Part shown: positions 1 to 8,714 of the stretch, piece by piece | Position numbering within the stretch: the stretch's first letter is position 1 | Layout of the letters: the number at the start of each line of letters is the position of its first letter | Origin: Capsulimonadaceae bacterium | GTDB lineage: Bacteria; Armatimonadota; Armatimonadia; Armatimonadales; Capsulimonadaceae | Reading direction: 5' to 3' | Assembly (NCBI GenBank): GCA_031292625.1 | Contig: JARLGU010000014.1 | Location: forward strand, 1-48,546 | Length of the DNA stretch: 48,546 bases | Program-made: the position numbers and the translations under genes | Notes under the pieces: model-generated | Database searches by the model: none | What the model saw: only the letters and a program-made list of their open reading frames with translations | Told to the model about the DNA's origin: nothing

Positions 1-139
1 ACTTCTTGGCCTGAGCCTGACCGGTCTTGGCCAGAACCGACGTAATCGCAGCCGTCAGGCTCGTCTTGCCGTGGTCCACATGGCCGATTGTGCCAATGTT
101 GACGTGAGGCTTGCTTCGATCAAACTTCGCTTTCGCCAT
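1..139 (-). CDS. tuf: Elongation factor Tu, N-terminal part (truncated by window edge)
   Basis: This is the first 46 codons of EF-Tu, the GTPase that carries aminoacyl-tRNA to the ribosome. The reading starts [20 protein letters not shown] and continues into the P-loop [11 protein letters not shown], which is diagnostic for EF-Tu. The ATG at 137-139 is preceded on the minus strand by GAGGAGA at a normal distance. It lies 142 bases after the fusA stop, as the last gene of the classical rpsL-rpsG-fusA-tuf operon. The rest of the protein lies to the left of the window. Confidence 0.97.
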   Translation of the reverse strand, partial: MAKAKFDRSKPHVNIGTIGHVDHGKTSLTAAITSVLAKTGQAQAKK

Positions 140-281
140 TTTTTTATCTCCTCGATTTCAGTGGTATCCGCCTTCTGGACGGACAGGGCCTTATTGGGAC
201 CCGATACTTGGATCGGCAACGACCGCCTGGCAGTCACCAAAACGACCTTCCGAGTGGCGCGGCGGCGAACCCGCCCGCCAT

Positions 282-2423
282 CTAGCCGCGAGCCGGCGCC
301 TTGCCCTGTGACTTCGCGATCAGCTCCTCCGCGATCGAGCGCGGAACTTCATCGTAGTGGCTCGGCTCCATCGTGTACGAAGCGCGTCCCTGCGTAGCGG
401 ATCGCAACGTCGTCGAATAACCGAACATTTCGGAAAGCGGAACCTGAGCCTTGATGATCTGATTGCCCGTGCCCGGCTCCTGCTCCATGCCAAGGATCTG
501 GCCGCGGCGAGAGTTCAAATCGCCAATAACATCGCCCATGTTGAGTTCCGGCGTCACCACCTCGACCCCCATAATCGGCTCTTTAAGGATGATCCCAGCC
601 TTGCGAGCTGCTTCCTTAAACGTCATCGAGCCGGCAATCTTAAATGCCATTTCACTCGAGTCTACTTCGTGGTACGAACCGTCGACGCACTCGACCCGGA
701 TGTCGACCATCGGATAACCAGCGAGAACGCCGCGCTCCATGGCTTCTTTGACGCCCGCTTCGACCGCCGGAATGTATTCCTTGGGGATCGAACCGCCGAC
801 AATCTTATTCACGAACTGGAAGCCAAGCCCCGGCTCGGTCGGCGATACGAACAACTCGGCATCGCCGTATTGTCCCTTGCCGCCCGTCTGGCGCTTGTAG
901 GTCTCTCGAGCCTTCGCGCTGCCCTTGATCGTCTCACGATATGCAACCTGCGGCTTGCCCTGATTCGCCTCGACCTTATACTCGCGGAACAAGCGGTCCA
1001 CGATAATCTCAAGATGCAACTCGCCCATGCCCGAAATGATCGTCTGCGCGGTCTCCTCGTCGGTGCGAACGCGGAAACTCGGATCCTCCGCAGCCAGCTT
1101 TGAAAGGCCAATGCCCATCTTTTCCTGGTCCGCCTTCGTCTTCGGCTCAATGGCAACCGAAATAACCGGATCAGGGAAATTGATCGATTCCAAAAGGATC
1201 GACTTCTTGTCTTCGGCAAGAGTATCGCCAGTCATCGCCGTCTGCAATCCAACAGCGGCCGCAATTTCGCCTGCGAACACCTCGTCAACATCCTCGCGCT
1301 TGTTGGCGTGCATCCGGACAATTCTCCCGATGCGCTCCTTCTTGCCGCGGTTGACATTAAGAACCGTGTCGCCCTTCTTTAACGTGCCGGAGTAAACCCG
1401 GAAGAACGTCAAGATCCCGTATGTATCGGTTACGATCTTAAACGCTAGCGCGGAGAACGGAGCGGAGTCCGCCGGCTCGCGACTGTCGGGTTCGCCCGTC
1501 TCAGGATGGATACCCTTGATGGCGCCCTTGTCAATCGGGGACGGCATGTACTCAACCACCGCGTCGAGCAGCGGCTGGACACCCTTATTCTTGTAGGCCG
1601 AACCGCACAGAACGGGAACGATCTTGTTCGCGATGGTTCCCTTGCGAATCGCTCGCTTGAGTTCCTCAACCGTGAGTTCTTCGCCTTCGAGATACTTCTC
1701 AGTCGCGGCCTCGTCACAGTCGGCCGCCTGTTCTACGAGTTTCTCGCGATACTCATCGCAAACCGCCTTGAGATCAGCCGGTATGTCGCGGTACTCGTAG
1801 CTCTCGCCCTTTTCGTCCGTATAGTAAATCGCCTTCATCGTGATCAAGTCGATCACGCCGGCAAACTCGCCCTCGGCGCCGATCGGCACCTGCATCACTA
1901 CGGCGTTGGCGCCCAGGCGATCCTTGATCGTGCCGACCGCGCGAAAGAAGTCCGCCCCCGTGCGGTCCATCTTATTCACGAAGCACATGCGCGGTACTTT
2001 GTAACGGGTCGCCTGTCGCCACACCGTCTCCGACTGCGGCTGCACTCCGGCGACCGCGTCGAACAATGCGACGACGCCATCAAGCACCCGCAGGCTGCGC
2101 TCAACTTCAATCGTGAAGTCGACGTGCCCCGGCGTGTCGATGATGTTGATGCGATGCGTAACCGTGCGGCCTTTCGAGACATCCGCTGGATCGATCGGAT
2201 CAAGTCCCCAGAAGCACGTGGTCGCGGCCGACGTAATCGTAATGCCGCGCTCTTGCTCCTGCGCCATCCAGTCCATGGTCGCAGCGCCCTCGTGAACCTC
2301 GCCGATCTTGTACGTCTTGCCCGTATAGTAAAGGATGCGCTCGGTACAGGTCGTCTTGCCTGCATCAATGTGCGCGGCAATACCGATGTTTCTGATATTG
2401 TCCAGTGAATAGTCGCGTGCCAC
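282..2423 (-). CDS. fusA: Elongation factor G
   Basis: This is translation factor EF-G (713 aa), the cytoplasmic GTPase that drives ribosomal translocation and, with RRF, ribosome recycling. The P-loop AHIDAGKTT is at residues 17-25, followed by the switch I signature [11 protein letters not shown], the G3 motif DTPGHVDF and the G4 motif NKMD. Domains II-V are complete, and the length is normal for the family. The start codon is GTG (2421-2423), with AAGAGG about ten bases upstream. It follows rpsG in the str operon after a 240-base gap that contains a small GC hairpin around 2532-2551 but no clear separate promoter. Confidence 0.98.
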   Translation of the reverse strand: MARDYSLDNIRNIGIAAHIDAGKTTCTERILYYTGKTYKIGEVHEGAATMDWMAQEQERGITITSAATTCFWGLDPIDPADVSKGRTVTHRINIIDTPGHVDFTIEVERSLRVLDGVVALFDAVAGVQPQSETVWRQATRYKVPRMCFVNKMDRTGADFFRAVGTIKDRLGANAVVMQVPIGAEGEFAGVIDLITMKAIYYTDEKGESYEYRDIPADLKAVCDEYREKLVEQAADCDEAATEKYLEGEELTVEELKRAIRKGTIANKIVPVLCGSAYKNKGVQPLLDAVVEYMPSPIDKGAIKGIHPETGEPDSREPADSAPFSALAFKIVTDTYGILTFFRVYSGTLKKGDTVLNVNRGKKERIGRIVRMHANKREDVDEVFAGEIAAAVGLQTAMTGDTLAEDKKSILLESINFPDPVISVAIEPKTKADQEKMGIGLSKLAAEDPSFRVRTDEETAQTIISGMGELHLEIIVDRLFREYKVEANQGKPQVAYRETIKGSAKARETYKRQTGGKGQYGDAELFVSPTEPGLGFQFVNKIVGGSIPKEYIPAVEAGVKEAMERGVLAGYPMVDIRVECVDGSYHEVDSSEMAFKIAGSMTFKEAARKAGIILKEPIMGVEVVTPELNMGDVIGDLNSRRGQILGMEQEPGTGNQIIKAQVPLSEMFGYSTTLRSATQGRASYTMEPSHYDEVPRSIAEELIAKSQGKAPARG

Positions 2424-2663
2424 TATAAATGCCTCTTCCGGTATGTATCGGGGCGCAAGCCTTGCTTTGCCCGGCTGCCCCGGAAACGCAGCGGTCCAAA
2501 TCGCAGTTAATCCCGCCCGGCAACGCGTGCCGAACGGGCTTTGCCCGTTTTATCCCGCAGGATTTTCGGGCGGGCCTGGTCCCTAGCCCGCACATCGATC
2601 GCCGACATACGGACCGGGGAGTTAGTTGTAAGAGACTGTTTCCCTGCCTGCTGCGAAACCAAA

Positions 2664-3134
2664 CTACCAGCGGTAATGCGAGAATGCCTTGTTGGCATCC
2701 GCCATCTTATGTCGCTCTTCCCTCTGTCGAACGGCAGCTCCCGTATTGTTGGCTGCGTCCAGGAACTCCGCGGAAAGCCGCTCAATCATCGTCTTGCCAT
2801 TGCGGCGCCGCGCGGCGCCGATTAGCCAGCGAAGCGCCAGGGCAACCTTGCGATCAGCCCGGACTTCCACGGGCACCTGATAGGTAGAACCACCTACGCG
2901 GCGCGGCCGGACTTCGACTTGCGGCATGACATTCTTCACCGCCTGATCGAAAATCTCGATCCCGCGTCGACCTGCCTTCGCTTCCGCCGCTTCGAGGGCA
3001 TCGTAAAAGATGCGCTCCGAAATGCTCTTCTTGCCATCCACCATCATCCGGTTGATGAAGCGGGTGACCAGACGGTTACCGTAAACAGGATCGGGCATGA
3101 TCGGGCGCTTGCGCACCGGGCCTTTGCGAGGCAT
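2664..3134 (-). CDS. rpsG: 30S ribosomal protein S7
   Basis: This is ribosomal protein S7 (156 aa), the primary assembly protein of the 30S head, which contacts 16S rRNA and the E-site tRNA. The N-terminus [19 protein letters not shown] and the conserved [10 protein letters not shown] segment are typical, and the length is the usual one. ATG 3132-3134 has AGGAG upstream on the minus strand. It is the second gene of the str operon, between rpsL and fusA. In enterobacteria S7 is the translational autoregulator of this operon; whether it has that role here is not visible. Confidence 0.98.
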   Translation of the reverse strand: MPRKGPVRKRPIMPDPVYGNRLVTRFINRMMVDGKKSISERIFYDALEAAEAKAGRRGIEIFDQAVKNVMPQVEVRPRRVGGSTYQVPVEVRADRKVALALRWLIGAARRRNGKTMIERLSAEFLDAANNTGAAVRQREERHKMADANKAFSHYRW

Positions 3135-3321
3135 AAGCTATCGTCTCCTAACCAGCCGGGGCTGGATTATGGGTCCGCGCAGCCATGGCGCGAACGAAAC
3201 ATTCACTTATCCGGAAGCGAGTTCACTCAACGCTCCCAGACACTAAAAATCGGTACGGACTCCGCACTCGCCGGAGACGCCCACGAAGGACCGCTCCAGC
3301 GGCGATTTCACCGGGCCGGGA

Positions 3322-3711
3322 CTACTTCTTGGCGGCGGCAGCCGACGGCTTCTTCGTGCCGTACTTGCTGCGACTGCTCTTGCGGTCCTTGGTCCCCGCC
3401 GCATCGAGAGTACCGCGGACGATATGGTAGCGGACACCGGGAAGATCCTTGACGCGACCGCCGCGGATCATTACGACCGAGTGCTCCTGCAGATTGTGGC
3501 CAATGCCAGGAATGTAAGCCGTTACTTCCATTCCGTTGGTCAATCGGACGCGGGCAATCTTACGAAGAGCCGAATTCGGCTTCTTCGGAGATACGGTCCG
3601 AACGACCAGGCAAACGCCGCGCTTTTGCGGGTTGCCTTTTAGGGCGGGCGATTTCGACTTCTTGACGATACGCGCCCGGCCTTTGCGCACGAGCTGGCTG
3701 ATTGTGGGCAT
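3322..3711 (-). CDS. rpsL: 30S ribosomal protein S12
   Basis: This is ribosomal protein S12 (129 aa), part of the decoding centre. The signature [16 protein letters not shown] is at residues 42-57, and [13 protein letters not shown] lies near residue 90. The lysines whose substitution gives streptomycin resistance in other bacteria (KK at 43-44 and K in RVKDLPG) are the wild-type residues, so the allele looks sensitive. The C-terminal tail is lysine and alanine rich. ATG 3709-3711 is preceded by AGAGGGAAAG. It is the first gene of the str operon, about 335 bases downstream of a consensus promoter (4054-4082). Confidence 0.98.
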   Translation of the reverse strand: MPTISQLVRKGRARIVKKSKSPALKGNPQKRGVCLVVRTVSPKKPNSALRKIARVRLTNGMEVTAYIPGIGHNLQEHSVVMIRGGRVKDLPGVRYHIVRGTLDAAGTKDRKSSRSKYGTKKPSAAAAKK

Positions 3712-4053
3712 GCTTTCCCTCTAAATTAACGAAAACCGTTTACGCTGATCCGCGCGGAGCCTCAGGCTCATTCGCTGAGCACACAAAAGCGCCCCACTCG
3801 GATTCTGCTGGATCTTGAGCTTCGCTCTTGCAGAATGCGGGGGCGCACGCCTACTCATCACACATTGCAACTAATGTCTACAAATGCGTGGCTGGCGTAC
3901 TCGACGCCGGCCGAGCCTGAACCCCCTTAGAGCGAAACCCAGCGTACTGGAGCTGCTTCAGCTCCCGTACATCCCATCGCTAAGCAAGCGGCCAACTGCG
4001 CGACAACCCCAAGTTTGACCTGAAGCCGCCTCCCAGCTTGCCGACAATTCGCT
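3712..4053 (-). promoter_or_regulatory. str operon leader region, structured
   Basis: This is a stretch of about 340 bases without a gene between the str promoter and rpsL. Read on the minus strand it contains a hairpin at 3944-3970 (GTAC and GGAGCTG arms). It also contains a longer two-part hairpin at 3789-3846 (GCGCCCC/GGGGCGC and ATTCTGC/GCAGAAT arms), immediately followed by TTTTGTGT (3788-3781). The second looks like an intrinsic terminator placed before rpsL, which suggests attenuation or a ribosomal-protein binding leader. The structures are seen; the function is inferred. Confidence 0.55.
3781..3846 (-). terminator. Possible attenuator hairpin in the str leader
   Basis: The outer arms GCGCCCC (3789-3795) and GGGGCGC (3840-3846) and inner arms ATTCTGC (3802-3808) and GCAGAAT (3830-3836) pair. 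The apical part contains GAGC-GAA-GCTC on the minus strand. A short T-rich run follows on the minus strand. It sits upstream of rpsL, so full termination here would silence the str operon. Conditional termination is an inference. Confidence 0.45.
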
Positions 4054-4082
4054 AGTATACTCCGACGCCTTCGCGATGTCAA
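4054..4082 (-). promoter_or_regulatory. Consensus sigma70-type promoter of the str operon
   Basis: On the minus strand TTGACA (4082-4077) and TATACT (4059-4054) are separated by exactly 17 bases. The -35 is a perfect hexamer and the -10 near perfect. The predicted transcription start is near 4047. The promoter lies just after the rpmB stop, with no terminator between them, so some rpmB read-through into the str operon is also possible. Confidence 0.85.
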
Positions 4083-4109
4083 GCCTCTGAGACGTAACTT
4101 GCGTGCAAT

Positions 4110-4325
4110 TTAAGCAGCGCGAGTCACTTTTCCAGCCTTTAAGCACTTGGTGCAAACCTTGAGCTTAGCCGGAGCGCCCTTCACAAGCGTATGAACGGAT
4201 TGCAAGTTCGGCTTGTAAATCCGTTGCGTACGAGGCGCCCGAAGCGCCCACGAACCGGAATGGACGTGTCTGATGTTTCGCCCATACTGCGCGCCTTTGC
4301 CGCAGATAGCGCATTGCGTAGCCAT
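4110..4325 (-). CDS. rpmB: 50S ribosomal protein L28
   Basis: This is ribosomal protein L28 (71 aa), a late-assembling 50S protein. The N-terminal MATQCAICGKG carries one CxxC pair, and the C-terminal VCTKCLKAGKV carries a second, which marks the zinc-binding form of L28. The central segment GSWALRAPRTQRIYKPNL is typical. The start is set at ATG 4323-4325 because GGAG lies eight bases upstream; an ATG three codons earlier would sit too close to it. It is followed directly by the str operon promoter. Confidence 0.95.
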   Translation of the reverse strand: MATQCAICGKGAQYGRNIRHVHSGSWALRAPRTQRIYKPNLQSVHTLVKGAPAKLKVCTKCLKAGKVTRAA

Positions 4326-4367
4326 AACATTCACTCCAATACTGCCATTTCAAACGAACGACCGTCT

Positions 4368-4397
4368 ACTATAGCATATGCAGGAACAGAATCGCAA
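4368..4397 (-). promoter_or_regulatory. Likely rpmB promoter
   Basis: On the minus strand TTGCGA (4397-4392) and TATAGT (4373-4368) are 18 bases apart, about 43 bases before the rpmB ATG. It is a good but not perfect sigma70-type match. Confidence 0.6.
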
Positions 4398-4521
4398 TAA
4401 GAGGCCGTCTTAAAATTTAACATTAAGAACCATAACATTCCGTTAACGTTTTGATAATAATTGGAATATCATAAAGAGGAGCTTCTGGCAAAGAGGCGCC
4501 GACAGCGAAGGATATGCGACA

Positions 4522-5001
4522 ATGTTGCCACAGAGGAAATTATTCGTAAGAACAGTCGCCGGACTGCTCGTGTTTGGAGTCGTCACAATTGGCCTGAGGG
4601 CCGCCAGCCACGAAATAAATCGCGCGTCAACCACGACAGTTGCGACTCTTTCGCAAGCCGATTACACGTTTACCGTGAAGGAAACGCCCCTTAACCCCAA
4701 CGACCATATCAATAGCCTCGGAATCCATTCGGATGGCTATTATTACCAGTGCGAAATCTCAAAGGGCAAGGAAATCGTATCGACCTACGTCATTCGCCGA
4801 TGGAAGGGATTCCATGGCCAACAGGTCAGCATCATGCCCCTGCAGCTCAAAACGCATCGCCGCCTGATGGCGGAAATTGAGATTGTTCCGGACTCCGGTC
4901 CAACCATTGTCGCCGACTGCATCATCTCGCCCCCCGCGCCCGACGACCAGTTTGGCGGCGGGATCGTCAACTGGCGAGGCTTTGAGATGGAAGGCGTTTA
5001 A
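4522..5001 (+). CDS. Unknown protein with N-terminal membrane anchor
   Basis: This 159-aa protein is not recognised. Residues about 9-27 form one hydrophobic segment after a basic start (MLPQRKLFVRT), so it is either anchored by a single membrane helix or secreted, with the remaining 130 residues outside the cytoplasm. That part looks beta-rich and has few distinctive motifs (YYYQCEISKG, VADCIISPP); the two cysteines could pair. ATG 4522 has GAAGGA nine bases upstream. It converges on cysK, with a GGCGGCT/AGCCGCC hairpin between them. The 190 bases before it are AT-rich and probably hold its promoter. Confidence 0.7.
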   Translation: MLPQRKLFVRTVAGLLVFGVVTIGLRAASHEINRASTTTVATLSQADYTFTVKETPLNPNDHINSLGIHSDGYYYQCEISKGKEIVSTYVIRRWKGFHGQQVSIMPLQLKTHRRLMAEIEIVPDSGPTIVADCIISPPAPDDQFGGGIVNWRGFEMEGV

Positions 5002-5022
5002 CCCTCCACCCCTCTCGGTCCC

Positions 5023-5052
5023 GGCGGCTCCGCATATACTCGCGAAGCCGCC
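5023..5052. terminator. Possible bidirectional terminator between convergent genes
   Basis: Inverted arms GGCGGCT (5023-5029) and AGCCGCC (5046-5052) lie between the convergent 4522 gene and cysK. There is no strong T-run on either side, so efficiency is doubtful. Confidence 0.35.
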
Positions 5053-5078
5053 ATTACACTGATCGGCCAAACGCCGCA

Positions 5079-6029
5079 TCAGTCGCGCAGATCGGCGAAC
5101 AGCGCGGAACTTAGGTATCGCTCGCCATAGGACGGAATGATCACCACGATCTTCTTCCCGGCGTTCTCAGGACGCTTAGCGACCTCGATCGCGGCCTTGA
5201 GCGCCGCCCCCGACGAGATCCCGACCAGAAGCCCCTCTTCGACCGCCGAACGTCGCGCAGTCGCGAACGCATCTTCATTCGATACGCGAATCACTTCATC
5301 CACGAGATCCAGGTTTAGCACCTTCGGTACAAAACCCGCCCCAATCCCCTGAATCTTGTGCGGCCCCGGCTTAATCTCTTCGTGATGCTTGGCCTGGGTC
5401 AACACCGGAGAATCCGCAGGCTCGACGGCAATCGCCTTGAATGCCGGATTACGAGACTTGATCACATCGGCAATGCCGGTTATCGTGCCGCCCGTCCCAA
5501 CGCCGGCAACCACGAAGTCTACCTTGCCATCCGTGTCTTTCCATATCTCTTCCGCGGTCGTCCGCCGATGAACTTCCGGATTCGCCGGATTGTTGAACTG
5601 CTGGGGAACAAACGAATGAGGCGTTGCCGCCGCCAAACGCTCCGCCTCAGCAATCGCCCCCTTCATGCCAAGCGGCCCGGGAGTTAGCACCAATGTCGCA
5701 CCGAACGCACGCAGCAGCAATCGGCGCTCCAAACTCATCGTTTCCGGCATGACAAGGGTGATCTTATATCCCTTGGCCGCAGCCACAAAAGCGAGCGCGA
5801 TCCCCGTGTTCCCCGATGTCGGTTCGATAATGACCGAATCCTTGTTGAGAAGACCCTTCTTTTCAGCATCTTCGATCATCGCGACGCCAATTCGATCCTT
5901 CACCGATGAGGCGGGATTGAAAAACTCAAGCTTCGCTAGCACTTCCCCCCCAGCTCCGTCCGTGATCTTGTGCAATCGAAGCAGCGGCGTCTTTCCTATC
6001 AGTTCCGTGATATTATCGTAAATCGGCAT
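5079..6029 (-). CDS. cysK: Cysteine synthase A (O-acetylserine sulfhydrylase)
   Basis: This PLP enzyme (316 aa) makes L-cysteine from O-acetyl-L-serine and sulfide in the cytoplasm. The PLP lysine is K44 in [11 protein letters not shown]. The substrate loop [10 protein letters not shown] and the phosphate-binding GTGGTITG follow, and the C-terminal SYGERYLSS is typical of CysK. Length matches the family. ATG is at 6027-6029 with GGGGG just upstream on the minus strand. No cysE or sulfate-reduction gene is adjacent. A possible -10, TACAAT, lies about 70 bases upstream (near 6101), without a clear -35. Confidence 0.95.
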   Translation of the reverse strand: MPIYDNITELIGKTPLLRLHKITDGAGGEVLAKLEFFNPASSVKDRIGVAMIEDAEKKGLLNKDSVIIEPTSGNTGIALAFVAAAKGYKITLVMPETMSLERRLLLRAFGATLVLTPGPLGMKGAIAEAERLAAATPHSFVPQQFNNPANPEVHRRTTAEEIWKDTDGKVDFVVAGVGTGGTITGIADVIKSRNPAFKAIAVEPADSPVLTQAKHHEEIKPGPHKIQGIGAGFVPKVLNLDLVDEVIRVSNEDAFATARRSAVEEGLLVGISSGAALKAAIEVAKRPENAGKKIVVIIPSYGERYLSSALFADLRD

Positions 6030-6219
6030 ATCGTTAGGCCCCCTTCATCGATGGGAATACGCGGACGCAATGGTCGAGTAATTCCTCAGTGCTTATTGTA
6101 CCGCGATACTTCGCCAGAATTTCCTAATAACACAGTAAACATATAGACAATTTTATTCCCATAGGCATTCAGGCCTTCAGACCAGAAAAAACGACCGCTC
6201 ACACACCGAAACCCCGCCA

Positions 6220-7347
6220 TTACTTCGCTCGCGTCAACGCAATGACCGCGCACACCGGAATGTGCTCGGACGATTCGATCCCGCCAGTCCAACAGCGAAC
6301 GACTGTCCAATGACGACTCACGAGAATGTGATCGATGCGAACATAGGGCTGTCCAACCTTCGTATACTGCCCATACGAGTAACCATAGCCCCGCCCCGCC
6401 TCCTCGAACGCATCGCGGTAACCAGCGCTCATCGGGTAGCGGCACGCAAGCCCTTGAACCGGCGAGTTCAGGTCGCCGGTCACGATTGCCGGGCCGCGAT
6501 CGAGCGCCATCGCGTACGCGAGACGCTGCGCCTGAAAGACCCGGTCTCGCGTGTTGACAATAATCGGCTCAATGTCCTGCTTGCGGAATCCCACGAGGCC
6601 CGATCGCGGACTAAATAAGTGCACGTCGTAGAGAGCAAATCCCGTTCCGCCCATACGCACCCAGACGCGCGTGGCGTAAAACTCTCGGCCCTTAAAGGAA
6701 ATATCGACGCGCTGGATCTTGCTGATCGGGAACTTGCTGGCGACAATATACTGCCCATCGGTGCGCACGTTGTACCCGGCAAGCGCGCTTGCGACATACG
6801 TGGAGCACATCAGATTGCTCGAATCCTGAAACTGGACGATATCCGGATTTGCCTTGCGAATCTCCTCCGCCACTCCATCCGCGCCGTGCATGCCCCACTT
6901 CGCGTTGTACGTCATTACTCGAATGTGAGGAGCCGGCAGGGGATCGCGCGGGAAACTCCACGTAAAGCCCATCAAGGGACCGAGGGTATAGAGGAGCGCC
7001 GCAATCGGCAACAGCAGCCACCGGCGCGACCAGATCGCGTAGGCGGGCAGGATCACAACGGCGGGAAGGGCGTAGACAATCTGCGGAAAGTACAAATTCG
7101 CCGCGCCGAACCACCAGGTCTCCGGGCCGTAAGCGTTCGAGATGCCGATTACGAGCAATACGGCAATCCAGAGAACGGTCGGGGCAGCCAGCCAGAACGG
7201 CGGACGGTCGCTGTAGGCGATTGTCGCCCCACATGCCCCGCACGTATACCGGCCGCGCGCGAGAGCCGAAATCGGGACGCGATTACGCTGTCCGCACCGG
7301 CCGCATGTCCTGACGATGCTTGTTGGTATCGCGATATTACGCCTCAT
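6220..7347 (-). CDS. Membrane-anchored endonuclease/exonuclease/phosphatase-fold protein with zinc ribbon
   Basis: This protein has 375 aa in three parts. Residues about 15-40 form a zinc ribbon (CGRCGQRN and CGACGA). About 50-130 contain three hydrophobic helices. From about 140 to the end is an EEP domain, the metal-dependent phosphoesterase fold of DNase I and exonuclease III. EEP motifs seen are TYNAKWG, GDLNSPVQ and RIDHILVS. The usual metal-binding Gln-Glu is Gln-Asp here (VQFQDSS), a conservative change. The EEP domain probably faces outward, as in EndoU-unrelated secreted EEP proteins of other bacteria. Start ATG 7345-7347 was chosen over an earlier in-frame start because GGGAG is well placed. 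The substrate is unknown. Confidence 0.75.
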   Translation of the reverse strand: MRRNIAIPTSIVRTCGRCGQRNRVPISALARGRYTCGACGATIAYSDRPPFWLAAPTVLWIAVLLVIGISNAYGPETWWFGAANLYFPQIVYALPAVVILPAYAIWSRRWLLLPIAALLYTLGPLMGFTWSFPRDPLPAPHIRVMTYNAKWGMHGADGVAEEIRKANPDIVQFQDSSNLMCSTYVASALAGYNVRTDGQYIVASKFPISKIQRVDISFKGREFYATRVWVRMGGTGFALYDVHLFSPRSGLVGFRKQDIEPIIVNTRDRVFQAQRLAYAMALDRGPAIVTGDLNSPVQGLACRYPMSAGYRDAFEEAGRGYGYSYGQYTKVGQPYVRIDHILVSRHWTVVRCWTGGIESSEHIPVCAVIALTRAK

Positions 7348-7452
7348 AATCGCTCCCGCTCGGATAAGATGCACTCAATGCCGGAAATACGCTGACGCAC
7401 GCGACGAGACGCCAACCTCGGCAATCCTGCAATTCGCGCGGTCGAGCCAACT

Positions 7453-8406
7453 TTACCGGCTTTGATCCGTGGAAACATAATGTCCGTCAGGTGTCGCAAC
7501 GAGAGCCCGCACTGGAACTGTCGCCGTCGCTGGCGCATTCGCCTCCACTGGTTTGGAGGAGTTCTTCACAACCCCAAGGTGTAAAAGAACCAGAATCGTG
7601 ATTCCCAGGGCGATGCGATACGCAATGAAGAGCCCGGTATTGTGCTCCTTCATGAAGCCCATGAACCACTTCACAACGACATAGGCGAACAAGCCAGCCA
7701 CAAGCGCCCCCAGCAAAAAAGGTCCCGTGTCGCCCCCAAGATGAGAGGTATGAAGCGTCTTGAGAAGTTTGTAAACCCCTGCGGCCGTGATCGCCGGAAT
7801 GCTCAAGAGGAAGCTGAACCGCGCCGCCGCCTCTCGCGTCAACCCCAGGAACAACCCCGCCGTAATCGTCACGCCGGACCGGGATGCGCCGGGAACAAGT
7901 GCGAGCACCTGAGCCCAACCGATAATCTGGCTATCCTTGAACGAGATCCTGTCGATCGTCTTGACGCGCTTGCTCGCCGCCTCGGCCGCCCACAAAACAA
8001 GCGCGAGCAGAATCAGCGCCACCGCGATCACGTCCAAATGCCGGAACTGCGTGTCGATCTTCTTCTCGAGCACGGCCCCAAAGATCAACAGCGGGATCGT
8101 CCCAAACAGCGTGTACCACCCAAGCCGCGCATCCATGTCGTCCGCCACAACGTTCGCCGGCGACTTCGTGCGGATAATCCCCTCCACATACCGCACGAGA
8201 TCGTTGCGGAAGTAGGCGATAATCGCAATGATCGGCCCGAGCTGAACCACTGCGGAAAACGCCGATCCAGGATCGTCCATCTTGAAGAAAAGCTGCGGCA
8301 CGATCGCCATGTGCGCCGTGCTGCTAACAGGGAGGAACTCTGTTAGGCCCTGCAAGAGCCCGAGTATGACCGCGGTCATGTACGAAATATGGGGTACTAC
8401 GTGCAT
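7453..8406 (-). CDS. uppP: Undecaprenyl-diphosphatase
   Basis: UppP/BacA (317 aa) is an integral membrane enzyme that dephosphorylates undecaprenyl pyrophosphate so that the lipid carrier for peptidoglycan and other glycans can be reused; overexpression gives bacitracin resistance in other species. The two active-site signatures are present: GLLQGLTEFLPVSSTAH (residues about 17-33) and PGASRSGVTITAGL (about 174-187). There are about eight membrane helices. The C-terminal 35 residues are an extra polar tail. ATG 8404-8406 has AAGGAT upstream. Confidence 0.95.
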   Translation of the reverse strand: MHVVPHISYMTAVILGLLQGLTEFLPVSSTAHMAIVPQLFFKMDDPGSAFSAVVQLGPIIAIIAYFRNDLVRYVEGIIRTKSPANVVADDMDARLGWYTLFGTIPLLIFGAVLEKKIDTQFRHLDVIAVALILLALVLWAAEAASKRVKTIDRISFKDSQIIGWAQVLALVPGASRSGVTITAGLFLGLTREAAARFSFLLSIPAITAAGVYKLLKTLHTSHLGGDTGPFLLGALVAGLFAYVVVKWFMGFMKEHNTGLFIAYRIALGITILVLLHLGVVKNSSKPVEANAPATATVPVRALVATPDGHYVSTDQSR

Positions 8407-8714
8407 CAGTGATCCTTCGCGAGTGAAATGGCGAGCCCCGTAGGGTCAAGCGACCGCCCAATTGTACCCCAGGGTCCTGTTGCCATGGGCTATCTGTGCA
8501 CAATCGGCAACAGTTCACGATTGGGGACAGCGAATAGTAGCTCGTGCCGCAGATCCGCCGGCGTAGCCGTTTTTGGGTCCAGATACGATGGCTCGAGCCG
8601 AACAGGCAGCCTCTGCGGCGAGCAGTCTTACCATTTTTCTTGAATCTTATCGGAAACGTCGTACAGTCCCCGCAATCGAAGCTGATCACGCAATGGCGAA
8701 CGCCGCGCCCGGAT
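8407..8714. other. Intergenic, nothing recognised
   Basis: These 308 bases separate the kinase stop from the uppP start, both genes on the minus strand. I see no RNA gene, clear terminator or convincing promoter. Short reading frames here lack ribosome sites. Confidence 0.5.

Noticed and set aside
1506-2408. 300-codon plus-strand frame inside fusA
   Set aside because: It is a shadow of EF-G on the opposite strand.
4335-4521. tRNA or small RNA gene in the AT-rich gap before 4522
   Set aside because: No cloverleaf or stable hairpin was found; only promoter-like elements.
7642-8346. Long plus-strand frame inside uppP
   Set aside because: It is a shadow of uppP; the translation is Arg/Pro-rich without any motif.
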